From contig CM042697.1 of NCBI GenBank assembly GCA_023614405.1, positions 187,921,189 through 187,985,188 on the forward strand: 64,000 nucleotides of DNA. The letters run 5' to 3'. Below are positions 1 to 12,499 of the stretch, piece by piece. Positions within the stretch are counted from its first letter, which is position 1; each line of letters starts with the position of its first letter. The DNA is from Avena insularis. Taxonomy: Eukaryota > Streptophyta > Magnoliopsida > Poales > Poaceae. Under the pieces are notes generated by a model. It was not told the origin of the DNA. It was given only the letters and a program-made list of their open reading frames with translations, and ran no database searches. Both the position numbers and the translations under genes were made by a program.

Positions 1-518
1 CATGTGCTCCATATATAGTCATGCGTGCTCGCAATGAGAACTCGCATAACATCTTTTGTCCTGCCAGCCCGTGGCAGCGGGGCCTCCAGGGAATTACTGG
101 CAATTAAGGTGCTCCTTTTAATAGAGCACCAGAGCAAAGCATTAACACTCAGTGAACACATGTGATCCTCACATCACAGCCATCCCCTCTAGTTGTCCCA
201 CTTTCTGTCACTTCGGGGCCTTTGGATCCAGACAATGGTATGTGTACACAACCTGTAGACAAGATCACAAACAATACTATCATAATGATTCAATAATAAG
301 TTCAGATCTGAGATCATGGCACTCGGGCCCTAGTGACAAGCATTAAGCACAACAAGTTGCAACAAAGTCAAATAGCACTAATAGAGATACTAGGCACCAT
401 GCCCTAATAATCTTATTCGATTACATGATAGAACTCATCCAATCCCTACCATACCCATAGCCTACAGCAGGGGATTACTCACTCATGGATGAGGGAATCA
501 TTGATGGTTGATGGAGAG
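1..518. repeat. Unidentified repeat flanking element A
   Basis: No credible coding region is visible; the short open frames here have no recognisable motif. The text resembles the inside of a Triticeae-type gypsy LTR, but that is an impression and no terminus is visible. Element A begins with TGATACATCC at 519, directly after GAGAG at 514-518. Those five bases would be the left target-site copy; the right copy is absent because A has lost its 3' end. Confidence 0.4.
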
Positions 519-3214
519 TGATACATCCAATTTGCATCACCATTCTATATCATAATTTGCCTCTATTCATTGATATATGTCTTATTATGAGGTATTACTT
601 ATGTCTTTTCCTCTGTTTTTGCATGTTGGATGATTCTTGGAGGATGGACTGCCGGAGTCAGGTTTCTGATGGAAAAAGAGGTGTTTTGATGCAATTTCGC
701 AAAGATCAGAAAATACCAGGAAAATATTGGAAAATTATATTTTCCCAGAAGATGGAGGAAGCCAGATGTCGGGGATATAACCCCAGGTACCCCAGAGTTG
801 ATACATAAATGAGAAACAAGAATAGACGAAAGTATATTTGAAGAGAGAATATCAAATAGAAAAGGGAAAAAGACAGGAAAGAACAACTGGGCCGAGTAAG
901 GGGAATCTCGGCCCAGTCCACAATCTCCATGGCTGAATTAACTAGGAGGAAAGGGAAACAACCCGGCTGGGCCGAATTATCCCCAGCCGGCTCATTAGCC
1001 GAATCGCCTTACCGCCTCGCCGTTCCCGCTGGATCAACCCGACACCTACGCTCCTCCCCGCCAATCTGCCTCAAGAAAGCCCCTCGGCTCTCCAAATTGC
1101 TCAGTCACCACCTCGCTCCCTCCATTACCTCCGGTGGGCCGAGAACAGGCTGCTCCATCTGGGCCGAATAGGAGCTACCTCGGCCGGGCTGAGCAAGACT
1201 CACTGGCTGGCATCTCGCCACCTGGGCCACTTCTTCTCCTAGGCCGAGTCAGCCAAGGCCTGGGCCGAGTTTCTGCTTCGCCCGGGACGTCTGGGCCGAA
1301 TCAGTTCACCCCAGACGCCCTGTTATTCACCCCCGAACGCTTCCTCGACCGCTACATCGACATACCTTCAGGCCAAGACAAGATCAACAAGTCCCGTGCC
1401 AGTCTTAGGACGCCCAGGGCTCAGACTGGCACATGGCATAAGGAATATGCCTTTGGCATCAAGAATATGCTAAGGAATATGTCATGGCATCTCCGAAGAT
1501 GCCAAGGCATATGCTGAGCATCTAAGAAGATGCTAGGAATATGCCGCTTAGATACCGAACGTGGGGAACAAGTCTTGTCCCCTGGGCTCCCCTTTATAAG
1601 GAGCACCAGGGGGATCGTTCTCAAGGAGGCGCCCGAAGGGCTCCTCCCCTCTCTGCTCACTATGAGCTCTCCTTCTTCTTCTTCCTCCACTCTCACAGAG
1701 AAATCTAGCTAGGAGGATAGGGGATACAGCTCAAGGAGCATGGTTGTAGCCACAAGTATGGCAAGATTATGAGAGATTAGATGTATAGAATGAGATGTTA
1801 TCTCCACTTGAGAGCTTTAATCCAATATACATTGTATTTCTCTTTGTTCATACGAGTGCGGTCTTCACTGCATCATCCCTCCCCGGATTCCTCCACGTCC
1901 ATCGGCCCCAACTTTAGCCTACCCATGGCATATGCCGTGATACCACCACGACACCAGAAGGGGAGGCGTAGCCAGGCCACAGGGGGCCCACACCCCTAGG
2001 CACGGGCCCACCTTTCCTCGCGCCTAGGGCAGATGTGGCCCACCTGGCCGGCTCTCGACTCCGCCCTCTCACCTATATCTTCCTCACGGAACCCTAATAA
2101 CAGGGGAGCAACCACAGATAGATTTCCGCCGCATCTGCGGGGCATAAAACACCGAGAGAGAAAGATTTCTTCGGCAGACAGATTTCTGCCGGGGAAACTC
2201 CTCCCCGGAGAGGGGATATCGTCGCCATCAACACCATCATCAATATAGGCTTCATCAGGATCATCATCATCATCATCATCCATACCATCATCTCCACCAG
2301 CACCATCATCACCACTCTGTCCTGCTGTAACAATTGTGTTGGATCTTGCATTAGTTCTTAGGTGAAACTTTCCCGGTGTTAATTACTATTGTAGTTGATG
2401 CTTGTGAGTGGAACCATTGGATTATTGTTTATGTTCAGATTGTTATCCATCACCATATCATCTTTGATCTTGATCCATATGATGTCTTGTGAGTAGTTCG
2501 TCTAGTTCTTGAGGACATGGGAGAAGTCATGTTGTTAGTAGTGGATTTGGGTTGAGTTATTATTCAATGGTTTAGTACTTAAGTTATGGTGCTATTATTC
2601 TAGTGGTGTCATGTGAACGTCGACTACATGATACTTCACCATTTATGTGCCTAGGGGAATGCATTGTGTATTTGGCTACTAATTACGGGGTTGCCGGAGT
2701 GACAGAAACCTGAACCCCCGTTAGAACACCTTTGCACAAGGGAGTGTAGGATCTCAGAGTTTAAGGCTGTAGTTAGGTTTATATCTTAATTACTTTCCTG
2801 TAGTTGCGGATGCTTGCAGAAGGTTTAATCACAAGTATGTATTAGTCCAAGTAAGGTAGGTACATTACCACAGGTTCACCCACACAACACATACAACACC
2901 AAAGAAGAGTACTCAGCTATCTGAAGCGAAAGCACTTGACAGAATTCCCATGTGTCCTCGAGAACGTTTGGTCCTTATAAGTATTTCCACCGGCTTGTTC
3001 TTTGCTAAGAAAGGATTGGGCCACTTCCTCGTTGTCTTTATTACTTGCACTTTGTTTTTTTGCCTTATCTGAAAACCCCTAAAAATCCGTTTGCTAAGTA
3101 TTTACAGAGATTTCCTGCTCCATACCACTAGTCAACACCTTCTGCTCCTCGTTGGGATGGACACTCCTATTTATCAAAAGTACTACAATACACCCCCTTA
3201 CTTGTGGGTCATCA
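519..3214 (+). repeat. Element A 5' LTR, interrupted
   Basis: The LTR starts TGATACATCC and ends near ..GGTCATCA at 3214, eleven bases before the primer site; the 3' edge could be off by about 10 bp because no second copy is present. Without the inserted solo LTR (797-1953) and one target copy it is about 1.53 kb. The GC-rich part around 1960-2230 is followed by an (ATC)n microsatellite at 2261-2281. Open frames across the LTR have no protein motifs and are not called genes. Confidence 0.65.
797..1953 (+). mobile_element. Solo LTR inserted in the LTR of element A
   Basis: A 1157-bp block is flanked by CCAGA at 792-796 and CCAGA at 1954-1958, a perfect 5-bp duplication. It interrupts sequence that reads as one LTR on both sides. 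A TATA-like CTTTATAAGG lies near 1591-1600, with a pyrimidine-rich tract and short repeated GGAATATG motifs upstream. It ends ..ACGACA, but its left end reads GTTGATACA rather than a clean TG, so the left edge may have lost a base. No internal domain or second LTR is present, hence solo LTR. The family is not identified. Confidence 0.55.
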
Positions 3215-3225
3215 AGACTATTTTC

Positions 3226-3243
3226 TGGCGCCGTTGCCGGGGA
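3226..3243 (+). other. Primer-binding site, tRNA-Asp type (element A)
   Basis: TGGCGCCGTTGCCGGGGA is the tRNA-Asp-complementary primer site known from Athila-type elements. It fixes the orientation of A as + and places the 5' LTR to its left. Confidence 0.85.
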
Positions 3244-3331
3244 GTGAAGCGCTATTGAAGAGTGGATCTGGGAAAGGAAACTTCTACTATTAGTATTGCT
3301 TTTTGTTACTGCTTGTTACTCTGTTTCTAAT

Positions 3332-3653
3332 ATGGATAACCCACTTGGTTTTCTGTTTGGGAAAACTACTACCACTGTTAGGGTAGTAGATGAACCACCA
3401 CCTGTTGAGATAGATCCTTTTAAGATACCTACAAGTATTGTTGATCGTGTTATGGATAATTATTATATTGGGGATGCAATTGTCCATCCTGGTGATCATT
3501 TGCTTTTTATCGATGAATTATGCGGGTTGTTTAAGTGTGCAGGTATCACAACTGAACAGGTGAATAAGAAGTTACTCTCCATATCCTTGAAAGGGAGAGA
3601 TGAAGAATGGTATAAGCTGCTGAAGAATGGACAATCCATGGACTGGGAGGAAG
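3332..3653 (+). pseudogene. gag: Element A gag, N-terminal part (cut by N1)
   Basis: The frame starts at ATG 3332 and runs 107 codons to the N1 insertion; the TGTAA of the N1 LTR adds a stop at once. It begins MDNPLGFLFG and ends QSMDWEE, typical of Athila gag N-termini. The C-terminal continuation is at 15630. The two halves do not rejoin in phase, since the left part ends one base into a codon and the right part opens on a codon boundary. Bases near the junction have therefore been lost or gained. As capsid protein, gag would package element RNA. Confidence 0.75.
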
Positions 3654-4202
3654 TGTAACATCCCAGATTTTATATTAGGATGTTATTAGTTCCATGCATC
3701 ATCCTTGCATCATTGCATTCTACAAATGAATTTTTACAACAAATCCTAAACACCTAACCCTAGCAAAACCCTAATAGTGTTTTGCCATATGTAAGCTTTA
3801 TTATAATGGTCAAGTTTGACCTTCTAAAAACCTTGTAAAACATTAAACTATGGCTCTATGTTGACCACCTTATTTTTATAAAAATTTAGAAACAATTTTC
3901 ATCAAGTTTGGACTTAGTTTGCAAAAGTTATTTAGGTTTACTAAAACAGAAAAAGGAAAAATGTTAAAAAGGAAAAAAAAGGGCAGCAGCTAACCTAGCT
4001 GGGCATCGCCACATCCATCCATCGCCTCATGACAAGAAGAAACACGCCAGCGCCAAGCCAGCCCACTTCCCCCTCCACCACAGACACGCGGGACCCACCC
4101 ATCATCCCCTTCCTCCCCGCGGAAACCGCGCGCCGCCGTGAGCTGGTCGGACTCCGACCGAATCAGAGAGGAGTCCGTGTCCCTGACGCCAAGACTCCCG
4201 TC

Positions 4203-4210
4203 TATTTAAA
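4203..4210 (+). promoter_or_regulatory. TATA-like box in N1 5' LTR
   Basis: TATTTAAA lies just upstream of a pyrimidine/GC-rich stretch, with an identical box at 13067-13074 in the 3' LTR. It is the best promoter candidate in the LTR and would place transcription start about 30 bp downstream. Inferred from sequence only. Confidence 0.45.
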
Positions 4211-5371
4211 TCCCGCCACCCTCGGCTCGCCCCGCTCGATTTCTTTCTTGCAAAAACCCTAGCCGTCGACGAATCGCACCGCCGCCGTCGGGTCGACCTC
4301 GCCGAGATGGTTCGAAGCCCTCTCCCTTGCTCCTTCCTCCATCTGGAGATTCCCCATCCACCACTGATTCTAGCCGTGTGCCTTTCCCCTTATCTCTCGT
4401 AGGAACTCGCCCGCGATTGCTCGCCGGAGCACCGCCGGAGACGGAGGAGATCATCGGGACGCTACTGATAGTCGAGGAAGCAAGGGGAGACGACGAGGAC
4501 GCGAGCATGACCGCGAGGGCCAGGCGAACCTCGTCGACCTCGCCGCTGTTCCAGGGAACCGCCGGAGCGCCGCCACCCGTCGACCACTAACGCCGCCGCC
4601 GCTCGCCACCATCGTCGCCACCGCCTATAAGCCGCGCTGCCTCCTACCGTTCGATCTTCCATCTATGGCTCGGATTATAAGTAGACCCGAAGGGGTACGC
4701 GCCTATCACACGCCGTCGCGTGGCCACCACGTCAGCTTGCCACATCAGCGCACCGCGCCGCGTCACCCCCCCCGTTGCTAGCTAGACCAACCAGCGTCTG
4801 CCACTTGGCAAAAACCTTAAGTGAGGAATAGATCTGTTTGCAGATTTAGATTCAAACTTGCGAAAATCATGTAAAATTGAATATTTGGCCAAATTTAGTT
4901 TATAATATACCGTTGGATTCCTAATTTTATGTAGAATCCAAATCTGCAATAATATCCCAGGTTTACAGTAAGGTTTTAGGTGTAGATTTTAATCATTAGA
5001 TTAGAGTGTTTATCCTATAGAAAAATAATTAAAATTCTGTTTTAATTGATTCTTGTTGCAATAACTTTGTTTCCACAATGCCTACTGGACAAAATTATAA
5101 AACATTGCTTAAGATCATTAGATCTAGTTTGGGGCTAATTAGATGGTTTGATCTCCTTTAATCCTAGGAATTGTTTTAGTGACTCAATTAGATCTAAACG
5201 TTTGGGAAATCAATCCTAGTGACACCCTCACACCATTGCAACTCAATCTTGCTACCTTGGTCAATTTAGAAGAACCAACCTTGCATAAATTACCATGTGC
5301 ATGCATGCATGATTACCTCTGTGATATGTTTTGAACAAGTTGTGATCAAATCTATGTTTGTGATTCGTTAG

Positions 5372-5425
5372 ATTGTTCGGAGTGCGCTAAGGAGTTCTAT
5401 TGTGTAGAGTGCTGCTCGGATCAAG
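5372..5425 (+). other. Exon-like Cys-rich block in N1 5' LTR
   Basis: 54 bp between a GTTAG acceptor-like site and an AAG|GCAAGT donor-like site (GC-type donor). Read in phase 1 it has no stop and gives a peptide with the pattern CSEC..F.CVECCSD.Q. The 3' LTR copy (14211-14264) has Cys in place of Phe. Homologous-looking blocks occur at the same LTR location in B, D and E. Whether it is spliced or translated is unknown. Confidence 0.45.
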
Positions 5426-6789
5426 GCAAGTTACACCACTTGTTCATAATTTTGTCCCAGTTTTGATTCTATGCATGTGATCTTCAAAATTCTGTAGTAT
5501 GCATGTGTAGGATGTTCCAGTAGAATTTTCCTTAGTATTATGTTGCAAGTGCGATGATTTTGTAGTATGCCATGAGTAGCTCTATAATTAGGATTTTCCC
5601 TCCTAATAGGTTACCCCTGTTTTTGCTAAGTATTGCTTGCTATGCTATATATACAAAGTACCGTTGGGGGGGTCAAAAGACAAAGAATTTTTCTAAGTAT
5701 AAAGGCTCTCTAGAGCAAACTTTTCTTCTCAAATCCACTTCAAAATAAAACTAAGTTTTCTTCTGGGCGGAATGGTTGTTGGGACAACGAGTGAGATTTT
5801 GGTGGAGGATGGCCGCCCAGGAATCAAAGAAGTCTGCCATGTTTCAGAATTTAGAAGCTTCCAGTGCAACCTCAATACATTATGGGCTCTATCTTGGCCT
5901 AGTACTTAGTGGGAAACCTCACCTGGGTACCAACATTTGGAGGTTCTTGGCACGGTTGGATCCGGAAGGTAGAGGGGCTACTAAGGGAAAGCCTCGCCAT
6001 GGTCTTGTCTGTAAAAGGACTTGATCGTGGATTGTGGGTAAAGTGCACAAACTCTCGAGAGTATAGCAATCTGATCGATCAGCCGTGTTCAGGGTAACAG
6101 AACAATAATGAGCGTCTGAAGGATGGAGCCTCTGAAGGATCTTCCTCTCTCTTCTTTAAACAAAAGTTTTAAAAACCCCAAGGCGTGAGTAATATCGCCA
6201 ATGGGTGGGATTTTGGGGAACTTGGTGTGTAATATCCAAGTGTCACTTGGTGCGTAATATCCAAGTGTTTGGTTGGTTGGACACTTGGTGCATAATATCC
6301 TCGTGTGCCACTCGACCTTGTGTTATCTAAGCAAATGTTTACAAAGTAGGACAATCCTATCTTCTTCTCTCTACTTAAGAAAACTAGCTTTGAGCAAATG
6401 AACTCTACAGCCTATTCCAGCCTTGCATGTAGAGATAGTCTTTTCTCTCCTTGGTGTAATTTGCCAATACATTCAAAGTATTGACCCAACTTGTTGGCTG
6501 CACGTCTTATGTGCAGAATCCGAAGATTGAAAGGTGCGTGGGGATCGGGTCTACACTCGACAAGCACAGGCGTTGATGGACTCATGCTGCTTTTATGTTT
6601 CCGCTGTTATTTGAGCTAGCATAATGCTAAGCAATTTTTGTAATAAATTCATACTCTGGATTCTCCGTGTAATAAAGACTTTGTGTTTTACATGATATTC
6701 CATCGACTGTGAGTGCGAGCTATTGATCGAGGGACTAGCATGATAATCACAGGGACTTAGGATCCTTATCGATCCGAGGTCACTACAGA

Positions 6790-6803
6790 TGGTATCAAAG
6801 CAC
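6790..6803 (+). other. Primer-binding site, tRNA-Met type (N1)
   Basis: TGGTATCAAAGCAC lies two bases after the 5' LTR end and complements the 3' end of initiator tRNA-Met with one change from the usual TGGTATCAGAGC. First-strand synthesis would start here. Confidence 0.85.
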
Positions 6804-6952
6804 ATCGTTGCCTGTAGGACGTGACCCTAGGATTGGAACCACCTCTAACTTTTGTGCCTTACTTGTTTTTCAACTAAGTTATTTTCCGCACTTCTAGTAT
6901 CTGCTTTCCTCTACTTGTTTAAGTATCTAACCTTCATTCTTCTAACTCAAAG

Positions 6953-7894
6953 ATGACAAGCTTCCTCTACGACACCGTCGCAGACATCGAGCCCCTTCGC
7001 TTTGGTGGATGCCTCATGGATCTACTCACATGTTTGGACCTTCCTCTCCCAACAATCCAGGGGAGCACAATGAAGAAACTCCACAAGGACGGCTGTTGGG
7101 GAGTCAAGGTCATCCAGCCAGGAAAAGAGCGAGGCAAGAACCCGGAGGAAGACATAGCAATCCACATTGTTAGCGATTCCAAAGAGAAGGCCCTTAGCAT
7201 CAGCTTGCAGCAACTCATTGGTCGCCTATGTGGACGTCATCATGAAGCTCTCCAAGGACACTGCGGCGGCCTCTTTGGAAGACGAGATGAGGAAGGAATT
7301 CCCATGGAGTTAACCTTTGAGGAAAGAACTTCTACCAAGTGCCGAAGAACACAATATCAAGACTTGGAGTGCCACATCCATGACCTTGAAAAGGGTACCT
7401 TCCTCGAGATGTTGAAGAACGACGAGCTATGCGCCCTCATCAAGGAGAAGGAAGAAATGATCAAGCAGTAGAAGGAGGCAATGAAGCTCCAAGAGATAAA
7501 ATTCCAGGACCAAGAGAAGAAGTTCGCTAACCAAGAGAAGAGGGTGATAAATAAAAACAAGAGAATTAGGGAACTCAAGCAGCAGATCGATGGAGATGAA
7601 GTGCAAACTGAAGGCCTTTGCAAGATAATCAATGATGTGCGTGCTTCCAAGAGGGACTTGGCAAAGCAACTTGAAGCCGCAAAGAAGTCAAGTTTAGTGG
7701 AGGAGCTACAAAACGAGAAGGAGGGACTTCAGGAGCAGCTGGAAGCCACTACCAAGAAGCTACAGGATGAGATAAAGAACCTCCAAGAGAAGCTTGAAGC
7801 CACCACAAAGGAGATGGAGTTGTACAAGACAACTCCAGAGCAGGAAGGCTACTCGTTCGAGGACGAGGAAGAGGAAGGCGTGGAAGATGTGTAA
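6953..7894 (+). pseudogene. N1 extra ORF upstream of gag (coiled-coil protein)
   Basis: One frame of 313 codons starting directly after CAAAG|ATG, with a single in-frame TAG at 7469-7471. The N-terminal ~130 residues form a globular-looking part with the motif LIGRLCGRHHE..FGRRDEEG. A long Lys/Glu/Gln-rich coiled coil follows, with an acidic tail ending EDEEEEGVEDV. Related ORFs occur in C, D and E and a more distant one in B, always between the primer site and gag. The function is unknown; self-assembly through the coiled coil is a guess. Confidence 0.7.
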
Positions 7895-8107
7895 TAGTTG
7901 GACCACCTTTAATTCTATAGTAGAACGTTATTCGCAATTGTAATAAATACCAAGGCAAGTCTGGTTTAGTTAAACTTGGTTGTTTTCTGTGTTAAGCTGT
8001 GTTGTTATGTCTTGTGTTCTTTGTGTGCTTGGTATGTTTTCATAAGGGTAGGAGTTTACTACTTAGTATTTCTGTCTATTTCTTAACTATTCTCTTAAAC
8101 CCCACAG

Positions 8108-9562
8108 ATGCTGCCAAGATGGGCGAACTCCGAAATCCCGCCAGAAATAGCACAACTTTTGGCAACTCAGAACCAGCTGATCCAACTGCTCACTCAGAAC
8201 ATGCAAAACAACAACAACAACCCGCCGCCACCACCACCTCCGCCACCTCCTCAATAGGATCGCTTGACTCGGTTTTTGAGGCTGAACCCACCTACCTTCA
8301 CTAGCAGCACTGAACCAATCACCGCTGATGACTGGCTGCGTACGATCAACAAGAAGCTAGACACCGTGCAAGCTGTCGGAGCCGACAGGGTGCGTTATGC
8401 CGCACACCAGCTTGAAGGACCTGCTGCAGAATGGTGGGATAACTACCAAGTCACCCACCCGGATATTGATGCTATCACTTGGGAACAGTTTGAGTTAGCT
8501 TTTCACACTCATCATGTGGCTGCTGGTGTCATGACTCTGAAGAGGCGCGAGTTTCGCGACCTACACCAGCTGCACCGTTCTGTCACCGAGTATGGTGAGC
8601 TCTTCAATAAGCTAGCCTGTTATGCACCCGATGATGTTTCAACTGATGCCAAGAGACAGGAGGAGTTCTTAAGAGGGCTCAATGATGAGATATCCATTCA
8701 GCTTGTGGCTCAGAAATTTGACAACTTTCAGGAATTCCTGGACAGAGCCATTGTAGTTGAATCCAAAAGGAAGAGCATAGAAAACCGCAAGAGGAAGTCT
8801 AACCCTCACAAACACTACATTCGTGCGAAGCGCAATTCCTCACCGCCACCTTATAACAATAATGGCCACAACCACAACAGTCACAACCATGGTGGCCACA
8901 AACACAATGGGCATAAAAACCGCAATGGGAATGGCAACAATGGGAAGGATCTCAGTGAGGTGACATGTTTTAAGTGCAACAGGACAGGACACTATGCAAC
9001 CTCTTGCTCTGAGAAGAAGAATGGCAATGGTAATGGGAATGGAAATGGACACAACCATGGCAATGGAAACGGGAAGAAGCCAAATCCGTTTGTCAAAGCC
9101 ATGGTGAATCATGTTTCTATGGAGGATGCTTGTGATGCGCCAGACTCTGTGATTGGTAAGTTCAAACTCAATTCTATTCCAGCAGTTGTTCTTTTTGATA
9201 CTGGTGCATCGCATTCATTCATATCAAGGGTATTTGTGGATAGAGGCAAGATACCGACGGAGACTATAAACTTTCCTCTAAGGGTAAGTTCTCCTGGGGG
9301 AGAAATAGTGGCAAACTCCGGTTGCCGGGAATTAGAACTAAGGATTGGGACACACATCTTTCCCACAAGTCTAGTAGTTCTAGAATTACAAGGATTACAC
9401 ATCATCTTGGGCATGAATTGGATGACCGAATATGAAGGAGTCATAGATTGTGCCAAAAGAACCGTCATGCTCACCACACCGGAAGGGAAGAGGATTCGTA
9501 TCAAGTCGAATTTCGCACTTAAAGAAGTCATGGTGAACTCTCTTAAGGGGATTAGCTTGTAG
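8108..9562 (+). pseudogene. gag-pro: N1 gag and protease (with amber stops)
   Basis: The frame starts at ATG 8108, directly after an acceptor-like ACCCCACAG, and begins MLPRW. A TAG at 8255-8257 follows a poly-Asn/poly-Pro stretch. The rest is open to a TAG at 9560-9562. Gag core motifs include WWDNYQ and EFRDLHQ; a His/Asn-rich linker leads to zinc knuckle CFKCNRTGHYATSC (CX2CX4HX4C). The retropepsin active site is [12 protein letters not shown], with a downstream ILGMNWM. Gag packages RNA and the protease cleaves the polyprotein in the particle. An open frame from 8264 is only the part after the first stop. Confidence 0.85.
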
Positions 9563-11120
9563 GAGGTACCTATTGTAAAGGAATACCCAGATGTCTTCTC
9601 GGAGGAACTACCAGGAATGCCCCCCGACCGTGATATCGAGTTCCTCATTGACTTAATGCCAGGCACGGGGCCGATAGCTAAGAGACCATACAAGATGGAT
9701 GTGGACGAGTTAAAGGAACTCAAGAAACAGCTTAGGGAACAATTGGACAAGGGGTTCATTCAACCCAGCGCGTCATCTTGGGGAGCACCCGTCCTATTTG
9801 TGGAGAAGAAGGATAAAACCAAGAGGCTGGTTGTGGATTACCGCTCGTTAAACGAGGTGACGATCAAGAATAAGTATCCTCTACCCAACATCAATGACCT
9901 GTTTGACCAGTTAAAAGGAGCCAATGTGTTCTCAAAGATCGATCTACGATCAGGCTATTTTCAGCTAAAGATTCGAGAACAGGATGTGCCCAAAACAGCA
10001 TTCACCACAAGATACGGATTGTATGAGTACACCGTGATGTCTTTTGGTCTAACCAATGCCCCAGCATACTTCATGACCATGATGAACAAGGTGTTCATGG
10101 AATATTTGGACAAGTTTATCGTGGTATTCATAGATGATATACTCATATACTCTAAGGATGAGAAGGAACATGAGAAACATCTGCGCCTTATTATGGAGAA
10201 ACTAAGAGAACACAAGTTGTATGCCAAATTCAGCAAGTGCGAGTTCTGGTTAAAGGAAGTGGGATTCCTTGGTCATGTTGTGTCGGCAAAAGGAGTTGCC
10301 GTAGATCCTAGTAAGGTAGCTTCCGTGACGGAATGGGAGTCACCCAAGAATGTGGGAGATATTAGGAGTTTCTTGGGCCTCGCAGGATATTACCGGAGGT
10401 TCATTGAAAACTTTTCCAAGATAGCAAAACCCATGACGGAACTATTAGTGAAGTAAAAGAAATTCCTATGGACCGAGGCATGTGAAGCAAGTTTTCAAGA
10501 GTTGAAGAAACGCCTTGTAACGGTGCTAGTTACGTATGCACTTTGATATCGGAAGGATTTTCAAGTCTATTGTGACGCTTCTCGGCAAGGACTTGGAAGT
10601 GTATTGATGCAGGATGGGAAAGTGGTATCCTATGCCTCCCGGCAACTTAAGAACCACGAACACAACTACCCCACACATGATTTGGAACTTGCGTCTGTGG
10701 TTCATGCACTCAAGGTATGGAGACACTACCTCATGGGCAAACATTGCGATGTGTTCACAGATCACAAGAGTTTGAAGTACATCTTCACCCAAAAGGAGTT
10801 GAATATGAGACAACAAAGATGGCTTGAGCTAATTAAGGATTATGACTTGGATTTACAGTACCACCCCGGAAAGGAAAACGTGGTGGCTGATGCCTTAAGT
10901 CGTCAGGTGTATGTAAATGGACTTACCGCAGACGAACTTCTAGAGGATTTATGCAAACAATTCAGGGATCTCAGGCTAGAGATAGTTCCGAAAGGGCACG
11001 TAGCGACTATGGAAATAGTGTCCACCTTCCAAGAGAGAATCAAGGAAGCACAGAAGGGAGATGAAGAGTTGGAAGAAATAAGAATCAGGATAAGTGAAGG
11101 AAAGACTAAAGAATTTAAAT
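9563..11120 (+). pseudogene. pol: N1 reverse transcriptase and RNase H (broken)
   Basis: Same frame as gag. RT motifs in order: [57 protein letters not shown], and the catalytic [11 protein letters not shown]. The tail [25 protein letters not shown] follows. Stops at 10454-10456 (TAA) and 10544-10546 (TGA) separate RT from RNase H, which shows [26 protein letters not shown] and VVADALSR. The frame is lost by a shift near 11120. The enzyme would copy element RNA into DNA in the cytoplasmic particle; this copy cannot make it. Confidence 0.88.
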
Positions 11121-12499
11121 GCAGACGAACAAGGAACCCTCTGGTATGGGAAGCGTTTGTGCGTTCCCAATGACCCCGATATCAGGAATATGATTTTACA
11201 AGAAGCTCATGATTCGCCATACTCAATTCATCCAGGTAACATGAAGATGTACATGGATGTGAAGGATAGATTCTGGTGGAATAACCTAAAAAGAGATATT
11301 GCAGAATATATTTCTCTGTGTGATGTATGCAATAGAGTTAAAGCCGATCATCAGAAACCGGTAGGACTACTCCAACCACTACCTATACCCGACTGGAAAT
11401 GGGACAAGGTAGGCATGGATTTCATCACGGGATTGCCCCGGACTTGTTCTGGATTTGATTCTATCTGGGTAGTGGTGGACCACTTCACCAAGGTGGCTCA
11501 CTTCATCCCCGTAAAGACCACGTATACAAGTGCTAAGCTTGCTATGATATACATATCAACAATTGTAAGTCTGCATGGTGTTCCCAAGGGAATTGTGTCA
11601 GATAGAGGCACCCAGTTTACTTCAAAGTTTTGGCGACAACTACATGAGTCTCTTGGGACCCAACTAGAATTCAGTACTGCCTTCCACCCTCAGACAGATG
11701 GCCAAACAGAAAGGGTGAATCAAATTTTAGAAGATATGTTGAGAGCTTGCGCACTGGACTATGGGTCTAGTTGGGACGATAACCTGCCATATGCTGAGTT
11801 CTCATACAACAACAGCTACCAGACAAGTATCAAGATGGCTCCATTTGAAGTTCTATATGGCAGGAAGTGTAGGACTCCATTGCTGTGGAATGGAGTTGGT
11901 GAAACAGATCTTTTGGACCTGACTTGATAAAGGATGCCGAAGAAAAGGTACGACAGATTCAGGATAGGCTAAAGGTAGCCCAATCCCGACAGAAGAGTTA
12001 CGCTGATTCCAAGCGCAGAGATGTGGCTTATGAAATAGGGGACCGTGCGTATCTCCGAGTTTCACCCCTACGAGGAGTTAAGAGGTTTAGAATCAAGGGC
12101 AAGTTAGCCCCATGATTCATAGGACCATATAAGGTTCTGGCCCGTAGAGGAGAAGTTGCTTATCAGTTGGAGTTACCAGAAGGACTGACTATTCATGATG
12201 TGTTTCATGTGTCACAACTAAATAAGTGTCACCCGGAGATGGCCGAAACACCGCTAAGAGACACCATTTCCCTAGATGAGGTTCAATTGGAGAATGACCT
12301 TACCTATGAGGAAAAACCCATCAAAATACTGGAAACAGCTGAAAGGATTACCCGCACCAAGACTATAAGATTCTGCAAGGTACAATGGAACCACCACTCC
12401 GAGGAAGAAGCTACGTGGGAGCGTGAAGAAGACTTGAAGGCAGAACACCCACACCTATTTGCTAGCCAACCCGAATCTCGAGGACGAGATTCTTCTTAA
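11121..12499 (+). pseudogene. pol: N1 integrase with C-terminal chromodomain-like segment (broken)
   Basis: Zinc-binding half HPGNMKMY..LCDVC, then a DDE core with [19 protein letters not shown] and FHPQTDGQTERVN. The GPY/F-like part includes FIGPYKVL, and DVFHVSQL leads to a chromodomain-like tail (YEEKPIKILE..VQWNHHSEEEATWE) typical of chromoviruses. Lesions: a frameshift near 11912 and TGA at 12113-12115. The reading frame ends with TAA at 12497. Integrase inserts the cDNA; the tail is thought to direct it to heterochromatin. Confidence 0.88.

Larger units (their letters stand above)
3654..6787 (+). repeat. N1 5' LTR
   Basis: 3134 bp, TGTAACATCC..CACTACA, matching 12512-15629 along its length with scattered substitutions. 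A GC-rich first part (about 4030-4760) with a TATA-like box gives way to an AT-rich second part containing the exon-like block at 5372-5425. A putative LTR intron donor present in the 3' copy (GTAAGC at 13478) reads ATAAGC here (4627). Open frames in the GC-rich part are present on both strands without motifs and are rejected as genes. Confidence 0.9.

Noticed and set aside
8264..9562. An intact N1 gag starting at 8264
   Set aside because: That position is TTG after an in-frame TAG (8255-8257); the real frame starts at ATG 8108 after CCCCACAG.
8108..12499. Programmed stop readthrough as the reason for the TAG codons in N1
   Set aside because: Stops are of several kinds (TAG, TAA, TGA), scattered at non-homologous places in the other elements, and joined by frameshifts; ordinary decay is enough.
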